Below, one piece after another: positions 1 to 9,600 of a stretch of DNA of 64,000 bases. The translations under genes and the position numbers were made by a program. The DNA is from Bradysia coprophila (Eukaryota > Arthropoda > Insecta > Diptera > Sciaridae): assembly GCF_014529535.1 (NCBI RefSeq), contig NW_023503493.1, positions 10,758,001 through 10,822,000 on the forward strand, given 5' to 3'. The stretch's first letter is position 1. Each line of letters begins with the position of its first letter. Under the pieces are notes generated by a model, which saw only the letters and a list, made by a program, of their open reading frames with translations, was not told the DNA's origin and ran no database searches.

Positions 1-89
1 TAAATCTAATCAGCGTGCGTCCTTGCATACGTCACATCTTGCGAATAAAAAAGTTCAGATTATCACAATACGTAAGATAACATTCCGCG

Positions 90-96
90 TATAAAA
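90..96 (+). promoter_or_regulatory. TATA box of the TIL gene
   Basis: TATAAAA lies 68 bases upstream of the last base before the ATG at 164. This leaves room for a start site near 120 and a short 5' leader. The position relative to the intact small gene is the only support. Confidence 0.6.
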
Positions 97-163
97 AGCT
101 TACGACAATTTCATTTCGACCATAGTGTGTTATTGAACCGACTACATATTTTTCACCCACAAA

Positions 164-487
164 ATGAACAAAGTTTTTATTTTATTCGTGTTGGCGGTTG
201 CATTCGGTTAGTGAAATTTTCATTCCTACTTTAACTTTCCAAATAAGTATAAAACTCTTCTCACAGTTGCCCATGCTCACTGTCACGCTCTGAAGGTTGA
301 GAGCAGATTAGCTTGCGGAGCTAATGAACGTCTGAACGATTGTGCTCCCGATAGAGCCTGTGATATCACTTGCGCAAACCAGAACGAACAGCTCTTTTGC
401 ATGCCATCATGTGAAGAACGATGTACCTGCATCGATGGATTCGTCAGAAACGCTGCTAATGCTTGCATTGCTCGAGCCAGTTGTTAA
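164..487 (+). CDS. Secreted TIL-domain cysteine-rich protein (probable serine protease inhibitor)
   Basis: Two coding exons, 164-206 and 267-487, are separated by a 60-bp GT-AG intron and encode 87 residues. Residues 1 to about 19 form a signal peptide: a Lys near the N-terminus, a hydrophobic core, then Ala-His-Ala. The mature part has 11 cysteines in the spacing of a trypsin-inhibitor-like (TIL) fold, with the closing Cys-x-Cys pair (ERCTC) and a C-terminal Cys just before the stop. TIL proteins are known as small secreted or haemolymph protease inhibitors; the target protease cannot be told from sequence. A TATA box sits upstream and AATAAA at 519-524 follows the stop. The extra cysteine over the usual ten is unexplained. 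The alternative is another short cysteine-rich secreted peptide of the same fold. Confidence 0.85.
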
Positions 488-518
488 AAACGGATATTCA
501 TTTTAAAACTTAACGAAA

Positions 519-524
519 AATAAA
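519..524 (+). terminator. Polyadenylation signal of the TIL gene
   Basis: AATAAA lies 32 bases after the TAA stop, a usual distance for 3' end formation. Confidence 0.65.
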
Positions 525-599
525 ATTTGCTCACAATAACATGTTTCGTTTGTCGATCTTTTTATTTTCTGATGATTGTGCTATTGTATTCAAGAAAAG

Positions 600-725
600 T
601 GATCATAGTCGACAGCTGCCAAGTAGAGTACTATTTTGTATAAAATTTTGTTTTCCAGTTGTGTGACAGACTTTCAAGTTTCAGTATCCTATTTAGAGAA
701 CCACTCATGCTTGAAGTGCGTCGGT
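600..725. repeat. Interspersed repeat, copy 1 (opposite orientation at about 25650-25775)
   Basis: The stretch ending in CCACTCATGCTTGAAGTG matches, in reverse complement and with scattered differences, the sequence at about 25650-25775. The shared blocks include GTTGTGTGACA, TCAAGTTT and CCTATTTAGAG. It flanks the TIL gene here and the PHF12 gene there. No terminal repeats were found, so its class is unknown. Confidence 0.6.
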
Positions 726-961
726 GGAACACTATTTTTACCAAAACGCGTCTAATCTTTTACACTATAGAAAGTTGAAAACTTCTTAAATCGATCCTTA
801 GTGTTACCAAAGTAGAAAACATCCGTTGGTGTGTATGCTTTTTTCTTCAATACTTCATTCTTTGCGCTCTATTTTTTGGTAAAATAACTTCATTCTGGTA
901 AAAATATCAATATGGTTTGTGAAACTGATGACAGTGCAGTGGATTACTTTGACGATTTTAT

Positions 962-1197
962 CAAGGTTCTGAAAGAACAGGTTAAGACACCCACGAGGGC
1001 GGGTGACACCGAAATCGATAAACGCACTCAGTACAGATTGTGTGTGAAATCAACTTGAAGAAAATGTTTTTTAGGAAAATTCGGAATTTTGTTTTTGTTA
1101 CGTTGCCTTTTTCATATAAACTTCGTAGCCGCTGAACTCAATTTGAGCGTCACCGCCTTCGTGAGAGTTGTCTTAACCTGGTTCTTTCAGAACCTTG
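962..1197. mobile_element. hAT-like MITE (family CAAGGTTCTGAAAGAAC)
   Basis: The 236-bp element begins CAAGGTTCTGAAAGAAC and ends with its near-perfect reverse complement. It is bounded by the 8-bp direct repeat GATTTTAT at 954-961 and 1198-1205. An 8-bp target duplication and a C..G-ended inverted repeat are the mark of hAT transposons. There is no room for a transposase, so it must have been moved in trans. A second copy with its own duplication is at 19098-19613 and a lone end is at 53532. Confidence 0.9.
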
Positions 1198-1668
1198 GAT
1201 TTTATGTGCAAACTAATCATAGTTAACCGAGGTAATCTCACAAAAGTGGAATAAATTCCTTCAAATGCAGCAACACATTTTTCGAGCAATTCGATTCTTC
1301 TATTTTCCTTGACATTGTTAACATTCTCGGTTATAAAACTGTTTAATTTTCTATGTAATTGTTTTCTTAAAAAATATTTCAAAAAGTAACGCTCTTTACG
1401 AATTTATCTGTGTTTAGTTTGCACACAAATCTTGGCATACGATCGTCGCCTCTACGAAAAACTACCAGGAAGCTCATAGAAACGCAATAACTGAAAACCC
1501 GAACTTTGACAACACGAACGACAACGATTTCATCCACAGAGATGAACAAAACCTAAACGTCAACAAATTTCTTTTTAAAATTTTCGTCATCCTGAAAGTT
1601 GAGGTTAAGTTGCCTTCTGTGGATGACATTTGACATTTCGAAATGACCTTAGAAGAAACCTAACAATC

Positions 1669-1775
1669 AATACTGGAGCATTGGCTTTACCAGATTTTTC
1701 GGTACATCATTGGTGGCAAGAATTAAACACAAATTCTTGAGAAGTTTCGCATCTTAAAGCCAATGCTCCAGTATT
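1669..1775. repeat. Short foldback (21-bp arms)
   Basis: AATACTGGAGCATTGGCTTTA at 1669-1689 recurs as its exact reverse complement at 1755-1775, with a 65-base loop. It is probably a small MITE; no clear target duplication was seen. Confidence 0.7.
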
Positions 1776-1965
1776 TTACTATCACGGTCAAGTAAAAGTT
1801 CGAACAGACTACGAATAGTCGAAGCTGACAAGAAGACTATCAATCAATGTTTTATTTACCAGGTAGTGCTAGGCACAAGAACATCAAATGTGAACGGTCA
1901 ATTTTCTGCAAATGCTTCACCAGATGCGAAAACCAACGCTTTCTTCGTCAAGTTCTGTTTCCCAA

Positions 1966-2370
1966 TTAAGAGCGCTCACCACTTGGCAATTTTGTAGCCT
2001 ACATTTGTGCGTAAAAATAATCGTTTTTTGATGATTTCTCTGGGCCAAAATCTTTTCTTAAAAAGGTAAAACCATTAAAGTATGTAAAAATGTGTTACTT
2101 TTAAAGGAAAAATTGATTTGTGGTTGATAACTTAACCCACTTGGAGAAACCTTTGCAAAACACATAAATTTACACATTTGCAAAGGTTTCTCCAAGTGGG
2201 ATAAGTTATCAACCACAAACCAATTTTTCCCTTAAAAGTAACACATTTTTACATACTTTAATGATTTTACTTTTTTAAGAAAAGATTTTGGCTCAGAGAA
2301 ATCATCAAAAAACGATTATTTTTGCGCACAAATGTAGGCTACAAAATTGCCAAGTGGTGAGAGCTCTTAA
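1966..2370. mobile_element. Long foldback element bounded by TTAA
   Basis: The two halves are near-perfect reverse complements for roughly 190 bases each, meeting near 2168. Both outer ends are TTAA (1966-1969 and 2367-2370), next to GAGCGCTCACCACTTGG and its inverted partner. TTAA duplication is typical of piggyBac-type elements. The ends do not start with the usual CC, so the class is tentative. There is no coding capacity. Confidence 0.75.
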
Positions 2371-2409
2371 GGTATTATAAAACAGGTATAATGCAATGAG
2401 CGTCAACAC

Positions 2410-2703
2410 AAGGTATGGTCGAATGTCAAACTTTGTATGTAGCGGAGGACATACAGTCGAAGAAAAATAAGAAACTGGCAATACAATCCAATCAATGCTA
2501 TTTATTCCACATGTATTACCAATGTTACGATATTTATGTATGTATATGTATTATAACTTGTAAATCGCATGTGGATTAAAACATCGTTTGGATTGTATTT
2601 GTATAAAAAACCGAAATCTATTTTTCTTCGAATGTAGCGAGAGGTGAGTTTTTTTTACATGAAATCGCTATGTCCTCCGGTTTGTATGAACAGACCATAC
2701 CTG
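2410..2703. repeat. Degenerate inverted-repeat element with GGTATGGTC ends
   Basis: AGGTATGGTC near 2411 and GACCATACCTGG near 2693 are inverted. Further inside, CGGAGGACATA and TATGTCCTCCG, and TCGAAGAAAAATA and TATTTTTCTTCGA, also pair. A related palindrome with the same ends lies at 13081-13210. The ageing of the copy hides any target duplication. Confidence 0.55.
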
Positions 2704-3627
2704 GTTTGTACATTCATTGGTATAATATCCAAAGTATATAAACATACTGAAGGTAATGCAAATTCTCATCATATCACAAATTTTACGGAACCCAAGTTTC
2801 GGGTGAATGTAAAACTTGTTGCTTGCGTGACGTTTGGCAGAAATGTGTTGTTCTACATACAATTTTTTGTGTTGAGTATATAAAGTTGCAACCTAACAAA
2901 GTGAATTTAACTAGTTCCAACATTGTAAAAATTATATTCACCCGAAAGTAGGGTTCCCTGAGTTTTTGTGGATTAGCATATTTGCATACTTTGCTAATGT
3001 CGGCCCCAAAGGACATAGAAACGCACTTATTTTTATGTTATTTTGTTGAGTACGTTGAGGATAAATCTCAGGCTGTTTTAGTACCGTTGTGGATTGTCAT
3101 ACAAAAAATTCACCTCTTGTTATGATTAACATCGTCGTGATGTAGTGAATTTTTTAATACGTCAAATCAACAGAAGTGGAGTGTTCTTGCTTATCTAATT
3201 AAATGGCGATGATTTTCCCAACATAACAGTACAGCTTTGGATAAGTTGGATCCTTGGCCATACTTGTTTTAAACTTCGTTAATGTTTTCAAGTTCGCGCA
3301 TTTTTTTTATTTCATGAGGTTCATGAGTAAAATATTACTTCAGCGTCCATAAATCTAGTACTAGTGTGTTGTGTCAAAACAAATGTTATGATGACGTTTC
3401 GTCGGACATGTTTTTCACTTGAGATTTTTTGATTTTGCTGCCGGTTTCGTTTTCACTGTAAATTTTGCAAAAGATATTACGATAACATCAGCATAGACTT
3501 TGTTTCGGTAGAAAAACGCTAGACAGACGATTCGTTGTACAAACGAAATTGTGCAAACGTCTGGATTCGTATGGACTCGTAGCAGAAAATAAAGAACAAA
3601 TTTCAGAACGAGTTTTCTTTATCCAAC
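2704..3627. other. Non-coding stretch upstream of the zinc-finger gene
   Basis: AT-rich sequence with no supported gene. It should hold the promoter and 5' leader of the gene starting at 3628, but no clear TATA box or initiator was recognised. Confidence 0.4.
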
Positions 3628-6600
3628 ATGGACGTCCCAACAGACCGCCGTTTAAATGATGGCAATAATTCGGTGTTGCCAGTGCCTGGAACTGAAAATT
3701 CGAGTGAGTCAAGTAAGTATACCCGCCAATCAATTTTGATCTGACGTTTACGAGCAACATCAACAACAACAAATTTGTAGGCAAAAAGCCCAGTTCATCG
3801 TCCAAAGAATCGTCATCAAGGTCGAAACGACGTGACTCTCGCTCAAAGTCTCCCAGAGGCCGTAGACATCGAAGTAAAAGCCGATCAATCAGTCCGTCCA
3901 ATCGTGGAAGGCAACGAGATCCGCGTCTACGCGGCCGACGCTCTAGGTCACCGAATCGTGGTCCACGATCACCTCCACGTAGTAGAAAGAGTGGCAGTCG
4001 AGATAGGTATCGCAGCAGTCGTCGTAATTGGTCGCCACGGAAGAAAGGTCCGGTGTCACCACCGCCAATTCAAGCAGTAAATCCATTCAATATGCCACCG
4101 CCGCAAATCTACTCGGATGGCTACAATTATACGCAACCATACGCACCACCAGCACCGTATGCTTCGTACGATTATTCAATGCAGACTCAGGCTCCATTCA
4201 ATTCATATCCGAATGCAGGTGTAATGCAACCAGTTCCGCCAGGTGATTTACGAAATTCCAACGACAATCTGTGGATTTTTTAAACAATTTTGTAATTGAC
4301 ATTACAGGCGATGACTTTCAACAATCCGGCTGGGGACATCCATCTCATATGGCTATTCCTCCACCAACTTTGGTTATACCGCCACCGATCCAAAAGCCCG
4401 TCGAAACTGAAGAAGAGAAACTGAAAAGAGAGGGTGAGCACTGCCTGTTGAATTATTAACTCTTTTGCCAGTCCCCATTTCAATGTTGTGAAAATTCAAA
4501 CCCTCCCATCGCCGTAGTAGGAGTTCTGAGCAATTGTAAAAATTGAATTCTTTTCAGCTGCCGTTGCGAAAGAGAAGAAAACTCAACGTGCCACTCTCGG
4601 TAAGCAACGTGAAGACTACAAGCGTCGTGCAGCCGCTCTAAAACGTGAATTGAATACACTCAAAGAGCAACGTGACGATTTGACCTCCGGTGGCGAGCCG
4701 CCCAGCCCAACAACGAAAGGTTTTATCAAAGAAAATGATCGCCTTCAGGTAACTAAACATCACATACGTCAAATTAGATTGCACGGAAACGATGAAAAAG
4801 AAATTTTCTGTCGATACACGCGGAAAATTGCCGTTTAACTGGTGTTGCAGTATTGACAAAGTGCCTGGCCACTTAAATGGACCACTTTTCTGCGTGTTCA
4901 CAATTTGTTTTTGAGTCGAATTTGCTTATGTAAAATTACGAGAAATTGAAGTCGTTTAAGGAATGCGTGGGACTAAATCGCTTCTGACTTATTCCGATCA
5001 ATTTCGAAATTTACGAGCGAGACATTTTTCAGTTTAGTTCAGTTAAGACATGACCGCAATTGTGGACACACGAAATTACTGTTAAGCTCCAATCAGGAGC
5101 AAGATCAATTCATTTCTCTTCATTAAAGTCACTTCCATCATTACTACCGATCATTTGTTCGATTCCTCGTTTTTCCGATTCAACGCTCTTTGCAACCGCA
5201 ATCATTTTCTCCTTCAACTAAACGTATTTAAGACTAACACCACGAATGATCATGTTCATTCCTTGGATTAAGAACTGATTTAGCTTCGTAACATTGATGG
5301 ATTATTCATCCTTTTTGGGAGTGCTTCCTGAAAGACACTTCTAAATTTACAGTTGTATGTTCCATCCACTCAACCCACTCGTACCAACATTTTCTTATCT
5401 TTCCATAAAATTTCATCAACGTCAGACTATAATTCAATGAAAAGGGTAACCAGACATCCCCTTTAAAATTCCGATACAAACCTATCGTATCAGTTCGTAG
5501 TGCTTGTCCTTCCAAAACATCCAATTCTGAAGAAAAAATTTCATGACAACGATCCATTCATTCCGCAAGTAGCGACATCATTTTCTGAATTATACCGTTC
5601 AATGTGGAACTGGGGATCTTCGCGATGCCCACAAAAATTCACACAAAGACACAAAGATCCCATCTGATTAGAATTTCGATTTACTTCACAAATGGCGATA
5701 CATGAGTACACGAATTTGTTTCAGCTGCTTTCCAGCTGTTCCACTCATACACTATCGTGTTAAGCCAAAATAACAGAGCATTTGTCACTGTGCTTCTGAA
5801 GAACACTCTTTTGTTTACCACTGAAATCTTCCACTTTTCCAATGTGGTCACACACACACACAATGTGGTCTAAATGACGTTCTCAGCTTTCGAATGCTCT
5901 GCAAGGCTCACATGCAATGAGTTGCGTTTTTTCGGCTTAACAATACATTTGACTTAAAACGATCATGATGCTGACGTCCCAGATTTTAGTTTATAATCAG
6001 GACCGAAATCCACCCATAGGTTTAGGGCTTCATAACTTGCACTTATTAGGTGGCGAGTTGTGGTTGACTCAACAACGTACAATCTGATTAGTCCAACTCA
6101 AAAAAAATCCGAAGAGTTGCGGCTGTTAATGGTAGCTGTTTGAGTTCCTAGAAACGAATGAATAGTCAGTTAAGGTCATTGGAACTTTCGTAAAATGATT
6201 CCATATTCAGGGGTCATTGAACAGATAACTATAAAAGTCATCAGCAGAACATTTGACGGAAACCGGAAGATTTTTTTCAAATATTTTCCCCACATTTTCA
6301 ATGGAACGAATTTTACATAAGCACATTGACTCGAACGGATTAAGTTTCTTCTCCATCCGTACATTATGCGCAATATTATTTTTCTTTCTTTCTTGTTTGT
6401 CAACGAAACAAAAAAAAAATTTCAACTTTTTCGCAGCATCACTTGGTCGATTGTACAAATATTAAAATTGAATTTAGAAGTTTTATGATAAAAATAGAGA
6501 AGTGATGATAGTAATGACGGCAGTACTCAGACTGTCGTGATAAAGAGACGATTATCATCTAAACTCTCGGAGAGATATAAATACCTCGGTGTTGTTGATC

Positions 6601-9600
6601 GAATGCTGTGAGAGATCTTCTGTCCCTGAATCAGCCATTTTAGATTAAGGAACTTTAAATGTACGCCGATTAAAGAAAATGAAAAGAAATTTGTTCACTT
6701 AACGTTGGAACTAAGCAAGCAAATGGACGGCGAAAAGTTATATGGCGATCGATCAATATTGGATCGGAATACGTACCGTTCGTTGCTGTTAATCTCAACG
6801 TTGAGTTTACAGAAGAAAAAAAATTCAAAAACAAATTTAGCTTTTAAGTACTTTTTGTAATGACCAACACACACATCCCAAAAATAAGTTTATGTAACGG
6901 AAATACCCTTTGGCATCACCCGACTGATAAATGTTTTTGAGCACACGGCTGATAAAAGTTACTGAATAATTCCACACGCATAAACAATTATTGCAATAAA
7001 ATTGGGGTTTGTCGGCTCTGAGAATGTAAGAAGAAAATGTGAGATTCGTCATGCAAGTTTAAATTTCATTTAAACCAAAAAAAAATCAATTTTTGGTTTG
7101 ATCCGTCTGTATATGTGATCGTTCATTCGTCTATTTTTCATTTAGTTACAAATCGACAATAAGATCACGTCCATCGAAAATGTCATCGAGGTGCTGACAA
7201 ATATCATTGGTACCGAGGACACATCGCCAACGCCGTCGCCACCACCACCACCGACACCGGTCAAATCGAAAAAGGACAAGAAAAAGAAATCGAATGACAC
7301 TTCGGATGACGACAGTTCCCCGGAACGGCTGAAGAACAAGGCATTGGAGAGTTTGAGGAAGAAGAAGGGAAACGATTTGAAAGTGGCTGAGCTGCGTAAT
7401 GACGACGATATCAACGCGATGTGAGTAGTAGAATCTTTTTTCAATTTAAATTCCCATGAGGGGGAATCAATTTGTTTAGACGTTTCCAATTTTTGATGCG
7501 AGGGGTAAATGACTTTCAAATCAAGTGTCATACGGTTCTTTGATTATTTAAAAAAAAATGATCGGATCGGGTTCGGATTGACATGCTTCAATTTATGTTG
7601 ACCGGAACCGGATTTCGACCTGAGCCTAAACTAAGATTTCAGGTTTGACCTGAACTTTTAACCTGATCATAAAATTTTCCATTTTGGGCTCAACCCGAAC
7701 ACGACCCGAATCTGAACCGAACCTGAAATGTTGCTTTCGGATTTGACTCGAACTAACATCAACCTGAGATTTTCAAGTTGTATCAGGTCGGATTCGGGTA
7801 GCCCCTACCACAGGCGTCCCACTTGTCCGAAATGTCCGAAATGTCCGAAATTTTACACATTTGTCCGAAATTGTCCGAAATGTCCGAAATGTCCGAAATA
7901 TTCTTCAAGACCTGACCAGAATTAAATATATAAACTTATAAAAGTCTCATTTTCAAAAAAATTGCCTGCGGCGCGCTTCACAGAATTTTTAATTGAACTT
8001 TCAATCTATCAATACTTTGTCCCTAAATTTTTATTCACTTGGCTGTAAGTCATATGGGTCTTTATGGCAGAAAATACCGGAAAATGTGTATAGGTACCGC
8101 GATCACTATAATTGAAAATTATGTGGAAATATGACGTTAAATGTGTAATATTTTTTTAACTTAAGTAAATCTAAATCGATTTTCAAAAACGTTTTGTTCG
8201 AAGGAGAACTGAATTCCTCAGGTCACGTTTTTAAATGGGCGTTATCAGCTCAATGGTCTGGGATTAGTTCTCGAAAAACCGATATGCTCATTGTTTCTTT
8301 TCCTATGGAACACGATAACTAACTCAGCTAATTCAGCTAATTTTCTAGACCTGGTTTTCATTCAAAAAAGCATTTCCTCAAAAAAAAATCCTGTTTTTCT
8401 GATTATGGTACTCGGGCATAATGTTACAATTCTTCCTTCGAGTGAAAATCAATAAATCAATATTAAGATAATAATTTAACGAGTGAGCGCAGCGAATGAA
8501 TATGTTAGAAAATAGATGTAGCTCTAAAAGACAGCCACATTATTTCTTCCATCCTTCGATGAATTACATGCAAATGATGTAGGTCGACGAAGGAAGTTTA
8601 TTGACTAAAAACCACATATTTAAGGAAATTATTCTATGCGAGGAAAATGTATTTCTCAGCATTTGTCCAAAATTTGAGAAACGGAAAGAAGCCTGACCCG
8701 TATTCAACCTGGTTTTATTTAAACATACAGTCTCGCAAGGTTGAAAGACGACATGTTTCTGATTCGGGAATTGTGGTTTGTAGTTGAATTCACAAGAATT
8801 TCGTTTGACAAATGAAGATCTGGATTTCTGTTTTCTGAATTTTTATACTAAAATACCAAATCTAGATTTTCGTTTGTTTGACGAAATTTATATGGGATCT
8901 ATTACAAACCCTTACCTCAGAAACATGTCAGATATTATTCTTCCGCGACATGCATTAGTTAACCTACATCTTTAACACTATCTTTTCGTGAAGGTTTCAA
9001 GCCCTCTATTCAGGTTTATGATCTGTACAGCTACAGGTCATGTCAAAGTATACTTTTAAAAAAATCTCATCTCTCACTTTATATGAGGCCTTAGAATTTG
9101 TTGGTGGAATACTTAAATGACTTACAGACTTTTTCTAATGCGTAACTTTAGTGAAAATTAGAAAAAAAATGTCCGAAATTTTTGCAGAAAATGTCCGAAA
9201 TTTTTATGAAATGTCCGAATTTCGGACAAGGCAAAATTTAGTGGAACGCCTGCCCTACCATTTTACACCAGAAATCACAAATCTTCACGAAAAATTGCGG
9301 GCTTCCCGAACTCGAATTTCCAGTTTTCAGGTCAAGTTCGGGTCTAACCTGAAGTTGAAAGTACTGGTTCGGATCGAACCAATTCTTGTTCGGATCCGGT
9401 TCGGATCGAAAATTTCAGGTTCAGGTAAGTTCGAATGGAACCCGAAGTCTTATTTCAAGAACCTGAAATAAGATTCGGGTTCCGGTCAGACCGAACCCGA
9501 ACCGTTCGAAGCATTATATTTTAATTAAGCTCTAGAGTCGTTTAGCCTTCACGTTGAAGCCTTGGTCAATGACAAATTATTTTCATCAAATCAAACAGGT

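Larger units (their letters stand above)
7550..9520. repeat. Degenerate GGTTCGGGTCAGGTTT-type repeat split by a transposon
   Basis: Sequence on both sides of the element at 7811-9252 (about 7555-7802 and 9261-9510) is built of short variants of CCGAACCTGAA and TTCGGGTCAGGT on both strands. This low-order repeat was one block before the insertion. Similar wording recurs near 14190-14275. Confidence 0.6.

Noticed and set aside
6535..6620. Short frame with a YKYLGV-like motif, as in some retrotransposon reverse transcriptases
   Set aside because: The motif is six residues long, the surrounding frames are broken and no other reverse transcriptase block is seen, so it is not enough to call a LINE relic.
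7823..7900. CRISPR-like array of TGTCCGAAA units
   Set aside because: The units are nine bases long and mostly back to back. They recur at the other end of a hAT-like element with an 8-bp duplication, so they are subterminal transposon repeats in a eukaryotic genome.
8784..8975. 63-residue open frame inside the 7811-9252 element
   Set aside because: It is the coding shadow of a foldback (8750-8930) and has no transposase motif.
9151..9471. 106-residue open frame
   Set aside because: It runs across the end of the hAT-like element and into CCGAACCTGAA-type repeat, so its composition is explained by repeats.
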